From positions 1 through 49,424 of the forward strand of contig DATBIO010000311.1 in the NCBI GenBank assembly GCA_036556965.1: a DNA stretch of 49,424 nt, read 5' to 3'. The translations under genes were made by a program, and so were the position numbers. The notes under the pieces were generated by a model. That model had not been told where the DNA came from. It did no database searches and saw only the letters and a program-made list of their open reading frames with translations. Origin of the DNA: DATBIO01 sp036556965. GTDB taxonomy: Bacteria; Acidobacteriota; Vicinamibacteria; Fen-336. Shown here in pieces: positions 25,190-31,778 of this stretch. Positions within the stretch are counted from its first letter, which is position 1. The number at the start of each line of letters is the position of its first letter.

Positions 25190-26112
25190 GCCTGTCCGGG
25201 CTGCTCAGCTCGCTGCGGGGGTCGCGCCGCGAGGAGGCGGCGGGCCCGCCCGCGCCGGCGCCCAGCGCCCCCGCGGCGGTGGGCGCCTTCTACGACGCGC
25301 AGCACGACAAGTTCCTCCAGGTCTACGGCGAGGTCATCCAGGCCTTCCGCACGCGCGACGTCACCAGGCTGCTCGACTACCAGCGGCAGAGCATGGGGCT
25401 GGCCGCCGGCCAGCGCGTGCTCGACGCGGGCTGCGGCGTGTGCGGGCCCGCCCTCTACTTCGCGCGGGAGGCGGGGGTGACGGTGGAGGCGGTGACCGTC
25501 TCGCGCACCCAGGCCGAGCACGCCCGCCGGCGCATCCGCGAGGAGGGGATGGAGGGCCGGGTCACGGTGACGGAGGGCGACTACCAGGACCTGGGCCGGA
25601 TCTACGCGCCAGGCTCCTTCGACGCCGTCTACTTCCTGGAGTCGTTCGGGCATTCCCCCGACCACGAGCAGGCCCTCCGCTCCGCCTGGCAGGTGCTGAA
25701 GCCGGGGGGGACCCTGTACATCAAGGACCTGTTCCGCAAGGACCCCGCCATCCCCGAGCACGCCGACAAGATCGAGGAGGAGATCCGCAAGATCAACCGG
25801 GCCTACCACTACAACATCCCGGACCTCTACCGCTTCCTGTCCTCTGTCCGGCGCCGCGGCTTCATCCTCCTCTTCCTGAAGACCATCGACCTCGGGCTGG
25901 AGGACTTCGAGAACCTGACCATCTCCAACGACTTCCAGGAGCTGACGGGCATCGGCAGGATCGAGAACTGGGCCGAGTACATCTTCCCCGTGGACTTCTT
26001 CGAGGTGAAGTGCGTCAAGCCGGTGCACGACATCCGCGCCGGGGCCAGCCGCTACTTCCTGCAGAACCTCTACCACCTCAAGGTGCTGCAGACGCGGCCG
26101 GGGGACCTGTGA
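25186..26112 (+). CDS. SAM-dependent methyltransferase, sterol/GPP C-methyltransferase-like
   Basis: A 308-residue class I methyltransferase. A disordered Pro/Ala stretch (13-32) precedes FYDAQHDKFLQVYG (35-48), which resembles the entry segment of C-methyltransferases acting on isoprenoids. SAM motif I is VLDAGCGVCGPALYFA (78-93), close to the sterol methyltransferase form of the motif. Post-motifs FDAVYFLESFGHSPD and LKPGGTLYIKDLF follow. With a prenyl synthase upstream and UbiA directly downstream (GTGA overlap), methylation of an allylic isoprenoid carbon is an attractive inference; a small-molecule C- or O-methyltransferase is the alternative. Confidence 0.82.
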   Translation: MSLSGLLSSLRGSRREEAAGPPAPAPSAPAAVGAFYDAQHDKFLQVYGEVIQAFRTRDVTRLLDYQRQSMGLAAGQRVLDAGCGVCGPALYFAREAGVTVEAVTVSRTQAEHARRRIREEGMEGRVTVTEGDYQDLGRIYAPGSFDAVYFLESFGHSPDHEQALRSAWQVLKPGGTLYIKDLFRKDPAIPEHADKIEEEIRKINRAYHYNIPDLYRFLSSVRRRGFILLFLKTIDLGLEDFENLTISNDFQELTGIGRIENWAEYIFPVDFFEVKCVKPVHDIRAGASRYFLQNLYHLKVLQTRPGDL

Positions 26113-27134
26113 GCGCGGCGGCCGCCTTCCCGCGCGCCCTGCCCGGCCTGCTCTACCGCGGTCTGCGCCTGCAGAACCCCTGGAACTACAAGGCCCCCGC
26201 CCTCATCGCGGTGCCGTACTTCATGATCGCCGCCGGCGCCATCCCGCGCCCCGCCGCCTTCGCCGGCATCCTGCTCTCCCTCTGCACCATCGCGGGCATC
26301 GCGGGCGTCGCCTACTTCCTCAACGACCTGGGCGACATCGAGAAGGACCGCCTGGCCGGCCGCGAGAACGCGGTGGCGGGGCTGGCGCCCTGGCAGCGCG
26401 CGCTGGTGCTCGGCCTGGCTCTCCTCGCCGCGCTGCTCCCGTGGCGCTACCTGCCGTGGACGCCGGCCAGCCTGGGGCTGCTGGGCGCGGAGCTGGCCCT
26501 CTTCGTCGCCTACTGCTTCCCGCCCCTGCGCCTGAAGGAGCGCGCCTTTCTCGGCCTCGTCGCCGACGGCCTCTACGCCCACGCGCTGCCCGCGGTGCTG
26601 GCGGCCCTCACCTTCGCCCTCCTGGCCTCCCGCCCCTACCCGCACCTGCGCCCGTACCTGGTGTCCCTGGGCGCCTGGCAGCTGGCCCTCGGGCTGCGCA
26701 ACATCGTCCTCCACCAGCTGCAGGACTACCCGCGCGACCTCCTTTCCGGAACGCGCACGGCGGCCGTGCAGCTGGGCGAGGAGCGGCTGGCTTCCGCCCT
26801 GCGGCGCGTGGTGGTCCCTTTCGAGCTGGCCGCCTTCGCCGCCTTCACGGCGGTGGTGGCGCTCACCATGCCGCTCTTCCCGGCCGCCTACGCCGCCTTC
26901 GCCCTCGCCACCTGGGCCCTCGTCCGCACGGGCCGGCGCCGGCCGGCGCCGTCCACCCTGCGGGAGCGGCTCTACGCCTACCTGGACGACTTCTACGCCG
27001 ACTGGCTGCCCCTGGTCGTGCTCGGCCACCTGGTGGCCGCGATACCCTCCTTCTGGCCGCTCCTCCTCGGCCACCTGCTCCTCTTCCGCAATGCCTTCCG
27101 GCGCTGGCTGGAGCGCCGGATCCCTCGAGGTTGA
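26109..27134 (+). CDS. UbiA family prenyltransferase
   Basis: A 341-residue inner-membrane protein with about eight to nine membrane helices. The first metal/diphosphate motif is NDLGDIEKD (72-80, i.e. N-D-x-x-D-x-x-x-D) and the second is DYPRD (206-210). Both are intact, so it should transfer a prenyl group from an allylic diphosphate. Acceptors in this superfamily include aromatic acids, chlorophyllides, glycerol phosphates and phosphoribose. Here a sugar, aromatic or lipid acceptor are all possible. The last 90 residues carry a FYADWLPLV segment and two late helices. It begins with GTG at 26109, overlapping the methyltransferase stop. Confidence 0.92.
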   Translation: MSAAAAFPRALPGLLYRGLRLQNPWNYKAPALIAVPYFMIAAGAIPRPAAFAGILLSLCTIAGIAGVAYFLNDLGDIEKDRLAGRENAVAGLAPWQRALVLGLALLAALLPWRYLPWTPASLGLLGAELALFVAYCFPPLRLKERAFLGLVADGLYAHALPAVLAALTFALLASRPYPHLRPYLVSLGAWQLALGLRNIVLHQLQDYPRDLLSGTRTAAVQLGEERLASALRRVVVPFELAAFAAFTAVVALTMPLFPAAYAAFALATWALVRTGRRRPAPSTLRERLYAYLDDFYADWLPLVVLGHLVAAIPSFWPLLLGHLLLFRNAFRRWLERRIPRG

Positions 27135-27136
27135 CC

Positions 27137-28021
27137 ATGAGCGACACGCAGACGGAACCGGCGGCCCCACGGGCCATCTTCCGCGACCCGGAGCGCCAGG
27201 CCTCCTTCGACCGCCTGGGCTTCGTGGTGGCCGACTTCCTGGACGCGGAGGAGCGGGCCACCCTGCTCGCCCTCTTCGACCGCACCGTGCGCGGGGAGCG
27301 GAAGACCTACGAGTTCTTCAGCAGCCTGCGGTACTACATCTCGATCTTCGACTCCGACACCGCCAAGCGCAAGGAAGTGGACGGCGCGGTGAAGGAGATC
27401 TTCCGCGACAAGATCGAAGGCTTGATGCTCGACTACCGCATCCTGCTGTGCAACTTCATGGCCAAGGAGCCGGGCGGCGTGGGCGAGATCCAGGTGCACC
27501 AGGACTTCACCTTCGTGGACGAGGACCGCTTCACGGGCTTCAACCTCTGGGTGCCCCTGGAGGACACGGACCTCCAGAACGGCTGCTTCTACATGCTCCC
27601 GGGCAGCCACCGCCTCCTGCGCTCCTACCGCGCGGCCTCCATCACGGAGAGCCTGACCCGCTACAACGAGGTCCTGAAGGGGTACATGACCCCCAAGCCC
27701 GTGAAGGCGGGCACGGGGATCCTCTTCGACCACCGGCTGTTCCACTACTCGCCGGAGAACCAGTCGGACCGCTGGCGGCCGGCCGTGCAGCTGGTGGTCA
27801 TCCCCCGGGAGGCGCAGGCCATCGCCCTGCGCCACGATCCCCAGGCGGACCCCGAGCACCTTCTCGTGCAGCGCATCGACGAGCAGTACCTGACGGAGAG
27901 GAACCTCTGGGAGCCCGCCCCCGACCTCGAGGTGCTGGGCAAGAAGCCGTTCATCCCTCTGCCGGAGGAGCGGGAGCTGTTGCGGATGGTGGACGGCCTG
28001 CGGGCCGAGGCACGGGCGTGA
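27137..28021 (+). CDS. Phytanoyl-CoA dioxygenase family protein (first of three in tandem)
   Basis: A 294-residue Fe(II)/2-oxoglutarate oxygenase. The iron facial triad is His121 and Asp123 (VHQDF) with distal His203 (FDHRLFHYS); Arg214 is placed to bind 2-oxoglutarate. Other family marks are GCFYMLPGSHRLLRSYR (149-165). Such enzymes hydroxylate unactivated carbons of lipids, isoprenoids and natural products. It begins two bases after UbiA. It differs clearly from the two PhyH genes that follow, for instance in its first 70 residues, so the three are not recent copies and probably act at different positions or steps. Confidence 0.9.
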   Translation: MSDTQTEPAAPRAIFRDPERQASFDRLGFVVADFLDAEERATLLALFDRTVRGERKTYEFFSSLRYYISIFDSDTAKRKEVDGAVKEIFRDKIEGLMLDYRILLCNFMAKEPGGVGEIQVHQDFTFVDEDRFTGFNLWVPLEDTDLQNGCFYMLPGSHRLLRSYRAASITESLTRYNEVLKGYMTPKPVKAGTGILFDHRLFHYSPENQSDRWRPAVQLVVIPREAQAIALRHDPQADPEHLLVQRIDEQYLTERNLWEPAPDLEVLGKKPFIPLPEERELLRMVDGLRAEARA

Positions 28022-28025
28022 GAGC

Positions 28026-28044
28026 GGAGGATTCCTCCAGGAGG
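28026..28044 (+). promoter_or_regulatory. Hairpin abutting a strong Shine-Dalgarno sequence
   Basis: GGAGG-ATT-CCTCC (28026-28038, counting one extra flanking base) can form a five-pair RNA hairpin immediately before the Shine-Dalgarno AGGAGG (28039-28044), which lies five bases from ATG 28050. The CCTCC strand could alternatively pair with the Shine-Dalgarno itself. This may tune translation of the second PhyH gene relative to the first. Confidence 0.4.
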
Positions 28045-28049
28045 CGGAG

Positions 28050-28964
28050 ATGATCAGGATCTTCAAGGACGAGGCCAGGCAGCAGGCGTTCGAGCGCGAC
28101 GGCTTCGTCAAGCTCGAGCTGCTGCGTCCGGAAGACATGAAGGAACTGGAGGACTACTACCTCAGCCTCACCGACGGCAAGGTGCAGAACACCGTCTACG
28201 GCATGTGGGTGAGCCTGCACGACGAGCACGCGGACATCGAGGCCAAGCGCAAGACGATGGAGCACATCCACCGCATCGTCCTGCCCCGCCTCAACGAGCA
28301 CTTCATCGACTGCAAGCCCCACCTCGGCAGCTACCTGGTGAAGGTCCCCAACCCCAAGTCCTTCACCTTCCCGCACCAGGACTGGACCTTCGTGGACAAC
28401 GAGCAGCTGGACTACCTGTGCTCGCTCACCATCTGGATCACCCTGAAGGACATCGACATCCCCACGGGCACGCTGGGCTTCATCAAGGGGAGCCCCAAGT
28501 TCTTCGACAACGTGATCGGCTCCCCCTCCCCCGCCATCACCACCCTGACCCGCGGGCACGAGCCGCTGCTCTTCCAGTACCTCACCTACCCCAAGGTAGG
28601 GGCGGGCGACGCCCTCGCCTTCAACAACAAGACCATCCATGCCGCCCTGCCCAACACCGGGAACTACCAGCGCATCGCCCTGGGCATCGGCATCACCCCC
28701 GCCCGGGCCGAGCTCTTCCACTACTACCTCAAGCCGGGCACCACCAACCGCCTGCTGAAGCTGAAGGTGGAGGAGGAGTTCTTCGTGCAGTACAGCAACC
28801 AGGCGCTGTACGAGCTCTACATGCAGGGCCGCCTGCCCGGCTATTCGCGCGTGGTGGGCGAGCTGGACTACGACTTCACGGCTCCCACCGCGGAGGAGAT
28901 CGTCGCCCTCTGCCTCGAGCACGGCGGTGCCCACAACGGCATGACCGTCGACCTGCGGCGATGA
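28050..28964 (+). CDS. Phytanoyl-CoA dioxygenase family protein (second of three)
   Basis: A 304-residue Fe(II)/2-oxoglutarate oxygenase with His109/Asp111 (PHQDW), distal His197 (FNNKTIHAALPN) and 2-oxoglutarate Arg208. A C-terminal element LFHYYLKPGT with FFVQYSN is shared with the PhyH proteins at 37426 and 42167, placing these three in one sub-lineage distinct from the flanking PhyH genes. A perfect Shine-Dalgarno fixes the ATG at 28050. The stop overlaps the next PhyH gene (ATGA). It probably hydroxylates a pathway intermediate; the substrate is unknown. Confidence 0.9.
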   Translation: MIRIFKDEARQQAFERDGFVKLELLRPEDMKELEDYYLSLTDGKVQNTVYGMWVSLHDEHADIEAKRKTMEHIHRIVLPRLNEHFIDCKPHLGSYLVKVPNPKSFTFPHQDWTFVDNEQLDYLCSLTIWITLKDIDIPTGTLGFIKGSPKFFDNVIGSPSPAITTLTRGHEPLLFQYLTYPKVGAGDALAFNNKTIHAALPNTGNYQRIALGIGITPARAELFHYYLKPGTTNRLLKLKVEEEFFVQYSNQALYELYMQGRLPGYSRVVGELDYDFTAPTAEEIVALCLEHGGAHNGMTVDLRR

Positions 28965-29770
28965 TCTTCCGGGAGGCGGCGCTCCAGGAGCGCTTCGACG
29001 GGGACGGCTACGTGGTGCTCCCCCTGCTGGGCGCGGAGCAGGTGGCCGCCCTGCGCGCGCTCTACGACCGCACGGTGGCCGCGCAGCCCAAGCGCGACCT
29101 CTACGAGAGCAGCCGCTGGAACGACCTGGAGAAGAACGCCGTCATCAACCTGGCCATCCGCGACGTGCTGGAGGCCCCCGTGGGCCGGCTGGTGGGAGAG
29201 TGCGACTTCTTCGGGGGCACCTTCATGGTCAAGGTGGCCGAGGGCTCCACCGTGCTCGCCCTCCACCAGGACTGGAGCGTGGTGGACGAGGACCGCCACT
29301 GGACGGCCTTCATCTGGTGCCCCCTGCAGGACGTGGGGCCCGCCAACGGCGGCCTCTTCCTGCTCCCGGGGAGCCACCGCTGGTTCGCCAACTACCGCTC
29401 GGGGAGCATGCCCAGCCTGCGCATCGTGCCCCAGGGACGGGTCAAGGAGCGGGTGCGGGACATCCCCCTGCGCGCCGGCGAGTGCATCGTGTACTCCGAC
29501 CGCCTCTTCCACGGCTCCTACGCCAACACCACCGCCCAGGAGCGCATCGTCATCACCGCGCGCGTGAACGAGAGAGGCTCCCAGCTCGTCTACTACCACC
29601 GCATGGAGGACGGGACGGTGGCCCTGGTGAAGGCCTCCCCCGAGTTCTACCTGAGGGAGATCGACGCCCTGGCCAAGGGGCGCCTGCCCGACGGCTACGA
29701 GGTGCTGCGCCGCTTCCCCTACGCCTACCGGCCGGTCACGGAGCAGGACCTGCTGCAGAGGGTCGGATGA
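28961..29770 (+). CDS. Phytanoyl-CoA dioxygenase family protein (third of three)
   Basis: A 269-residue oxygenase, the shortest of the set. Iron ligands are His102/Asp104 (LHQDW) and His184 (YSDRLFHGSYAN); Arg195 is the 2-oxoglutarate anchor. GGLFLLPGSHRWFANYR (130-146) groups it with typical PhyH proteins. The C-terminal part has VYYHRMEDG-like and FPYAYRPV segments. It overlaps the previous gene (ATGA) and the following sulfotransferase (ATGA). A hydroxyl group introduced here could become the sulfation site. Confidence 0.9.
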   Translation: MIFREAALQERFDGDGYVVLPLLGAEQVAALRALYDRTVAAQPKRDLYESSRWNDLEKNAVINLAIRDVLEAPVGRLVGECDFFGGTFMVKVAEGSTVLALHQDWSVVDEDRHWTAFIWCPLQDVGPANGGLFLLPGSHRWFANYRSGSMPSLRIVPQGRVKERVRDIPLRAGECIVYSDRLFHGSYANTTAQERIVITARVNERGSQLVYYHRMEDGTVALVKASPEFYLREIDALAKGRLPDGYEVLRRFPYAYRPVTEQDLLQRVG

Positions 29771-30411
29771 TCTGGGGAAGGCACTTCGTGTGGATCCACA
29801 TCGGCCGCACCGGCGGGTACTCCGTGGACGCCATGTGCCGCATCCTGGAGGCTCCCGACATCCATCTCGACCCCAACGGGGGCGAGTGGTCGCGCTGGAA
29901 GCGCCACCAGACCATCGCCCAGCGCTCGGCGGAGGAGGGCACGGACGTGGCCGCGGGCCGGGCCACCGTGGCCAACTTCCGGCGGCTGCCCCACTGGATC
30001 CTCAGCTTCGCCGAGTACAAGAAGAAGAACGAGGGGCTGGACTTCACCGTCGAGGAGCTGGCCCAGGGCCGGCTCCGCGCGGAGACGCGGGAGATGGAGA
30101 CGGGGACCCTCGACCCCTCGCGCGCGCGCGAGGTCCGTCCCGACGCCCTCCTCGAGTACTACGGGCTGGCGGAAATGGACCACCTGCTGCGCACGGAGAC
30201 CCTGCCCGACGACTTCATCGCCCTCATGGAGCGCTGGTACCCGATCTCGGAGGAGCAGCGCGCCCGGATCCGGGGCGTGGTCGAGAACGACAACCAGTAC
30301 AACCGCGACCTGTGGTCGCGCTTCTCCCGCGAGCAGGTGCGGAGCATGTACGAGAGCAGCCCCCAGTGGGCCCGGCTCGAGCAGGAGCTGTACGGGGGCT
30401 TGCTGGCCTGA
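29767..30411 (+). CDS. Sulfotransferase family protein
   Basis: A 214-residue protein beginning FVWIHIGRTGGYSVDAM (7-23), the 5'-phosphosulfate-binding loop of PAPS-dependent carbohydrate-type sulfotransferases, where HIPKTGGTS is the usual form; Arg replaces the Lys. RRLPHWILSF (near 75-85) may correspond to the 3'-phosphate-binding arginine and serine region. The remainder is charged and helical, ending RDLWSRFSREQVRSMY. It closes the operon and uses the same donor that the PAPS synthase at 19822 makes. I infer sulfation of a hydroxyl created by the PhyH enzymes or of a sugar. The family match is modest outside the loop. Confidence 0.72.
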   Translation: MIWGRHFVWIHIGRTGGYSVDAMCRILEAPDIHLDPNGGEWSRWKRHQTIAQRSAEEGTDVAAGRATVANFRRLPHWILSFAEYKKKNEGLDFTVEELAQGRLRAETREMETGTLDPSRAREVRPDALLEYYGLAEMDHLLRTETLPDDFIALMERWYPISEEQRARIRGVVENDNQYNRDLWSRFSREQVRSMYESSPQWARLEQELYGGLLA

Positions 30412-30425
30412 CCTCCCGCCAGGCG

Positions 30426-30453
30426 CCCGCGGTGGAGCGCGAGGACCGCCGGG
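30426..30453 (+). terminator. Weak GC-rich hairpin after the isoprenoid operon
   Basis: GCGGT (30429-30433) pairs with ACCGC (30445-30449), extended by CCC/GGG with one bulge. It lies in the 91-base gap after the sulfotransferase gene. There is no T-tract, so it is at best a partial terminator or processing site. Confidence 0.25.
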
Positions 30454-30502
30454 GCGGCTCCGCGACCACGCCGGGCGTAGGCCCGGGGGAAAGGGGCGGC
30501 AC

Positions 30503-30964
30503 ATGCGCACGTCGACGGCCGGACTGGTGAGCGTCTTCAGCGGGGGCATGCTGGTGGCCGCCGCCCTCCCCACGCGCGGAGACGCGCGCCCGCCCGCGCA
30601 GGGCGAGCACTGCGGCGCCGCTTCCGCGGCGCAGCTCCGCACCACTCTCTACTTCGGCCTCGGCCGGCCCTCGGGCATGGTCAGCGAGCTCGAGTGGCAG
30701 GTCTTCCTGCGCGACGAGGTCACGGCCCGCTTTCCCGCGGGGCTCACGGTGTGGGACGCCGAGGGCCAGTGGCTGCGTTCGCAGGGCGGCATCGGCCACG
30801 AGCGCACGAAGGTGCTCCTCCTCGTCCATCCCGACACTCGCGCCGCGCAGGCCTCCGTGGAAACGGTCATCGCGGAGTACCGGAAGGCCTTCGACCAGGA
30901 GTCCGTCCTGTGGGAGACGGCGAGGGTCTGCGTGGCGTCGGCGGCGGCGGCGAGCGCCCCCTGA
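30503..30964 (+). CDS. Secreted DUF3574-like protein
   Basis: A 153-residue protein with a weak N-terminal signal sequence (SVFSGGMLVAAALPT) and a single domain resembling DUF3574. Matching segments are LYFGLGRPSGMVSELEWQVFL (49-69), VTARFPAGLTVWDAEGQWL (72-90) and ERTKVLLLVHPD (99-110). The family is found in the periplasm of many Proteobacteria and has no assigned activity. Two cysteines (one near residue 37, one near the C-terminus) might form a disulfide. A GGGGAAAGGGG stretch precedes the ATG at 30503. It is separated from the operon before it and I see no functional link. Confidence 0.7.
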   Translation: MRTSTAGLVSVFSGGMLVAAALPTRGDARPPAQGEHCGAASAAQLRTTLYFGLGRPSGMVSELEWQVFLRDEVTARFPAGLTVWDAEGQWLRSQGGIGHERTKVLLLVHPDTRAAQASVETVIAEYRKAFDQESVLWETARVCVASAAAASAP

Positions 30965-30985
30965 GCCACGGCCGGGAAGTCGCCC

Positions 30986-31663
30986 TCAATCCCCGCCGGA
31001 CCCCCGGAACTGGTCGTCCTCGTCCGCGAACAGCACGTTGAAGCTGGTCAGGCTTCCGTAGCACCCGGTGACGTACGACTGGAGCTTCACCTTGGCGTCG
31101 TCCGGCAGGTCGGAGGCGTTCACCTGCTGCTCCAGCGCGCGCAGGCGGTTGCGGATCATGACCACCTTGTGGAAGAAGCCCTCGATGGGCCACGCCTTCT
31201 CCTGGAGCCCCGGCTTGCCCGGCCGCAGCACGAGCTGTCCGCCACGCCACTTCTCGGCGGGGGTGACGGGGGTGAGACCCATCTCCTCGCGGAGGACGCG
31301 CCGCAACAGCCGCTCCAGGTCCTGTCCGTCGTCGGTCGTGGTCATGCGGGGTGCCGTCCTTTCGCGCGCGCTGGCCAGGGGAAACTGCGGGGACGTCGGC
31401 TCGCGCCGGATGGGTGCCGGCGCCGGACGCGGCGGCGGCGGGGCCTCGTCGTCCCCGCCGCCGCGGTAGTTGTGCTGGCTGCCGCAGAAGCCGCACACCA
31501 CGCGCAGCACGCGGCCCTCGCCGTCCACCGCCATGACCGTGTGCTCGCGCGTCAGCTTGCAGGCGCGGCAGAGATCCGGGATCGGCTCCCCGGACCGGTA
31601 GCGCCGGCCTTCTACGCCGCTCAGTGCCGCCTCCTGGAGCCGGCATGGTGCCACAGGTGGCAC
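30986..31663 (-). CDS. Uncharacterised zinc-ribbon protein
   Basis: I do not recognise this gene beyond its metal site. Taking GTG 31663 as start (225 residues), a zinc ribbon of form C-x2-C-x21-C-x2-C is made by Cys32/35 (LCRACK) and Cys57/60 (CGFCG). A Pro/Arg linker (about 70-105) follows, then a helical C-terminal domain of about 110 residues with RRVLREEMGL, KWRGGQLVLRPG and FFHKVVMIRNRLRALEQQV. GTG 31654 is another start; the frame stays open to 31780, but that would cross the divergent regulatory region. It is divergent from the ketosynthase fusion. A regulatory or RNA/DNA-binding role is possible. Confidence 0.6.
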   Translation of the reverse strand: MPPVAPCRLQEAALSGVEGRRYRSGEPIPDLCRACKLTREHTVMAVDGEGRVLRVVCGFCGSQHNYRGGGDDEAPPPPRPAPAPIRREPTSPQFPLASARERTAPRMTTTDDGQDLERLLRRVLREEMGLTPVTPAEKWRGGQLVLRPGKPGLQEKAWPIEGFFHKVVMIRNRLRALEQQVNASDLPDDAKVKLQSYVTGCYGSLTSFNVLFADEDDQFRGSGGD

Positions 31664-31685
31664 GGACCGGCGCTTGATGACGGTT

Positions 31686-31705
31686 CGGGAGGTGTCACAC
31701 TCCCG
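31686..31705. promoter_or_regulatory. Imperfect palindrome in the divergent region before the ketosynthase fusion
   Basis: CGGGAGGTGTCACACTCCCG is a near-symmetrical 20-base element (CGGGAG/CTCCCG outer arms, GTGT-C-ACAC core offset by one base). It lies between the zinc-ribbon gene and the ketosynthase gene. TTGATG (31674-31679) upstream on the plus strand could be a -35. The element is a plausible operator for one or both genes. The Shine-Dalgarno GGAGG (31771-31775) serves the plus-strand gene. Confidence 0.4.
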
Positions 31706-31778
31706 GCGACCCCGCGCGCGGCGGGGCCGTAGACCAGAGGGAGAGACGGCAGCCGGGCGGGCACGCCCTCGGAGGCAC

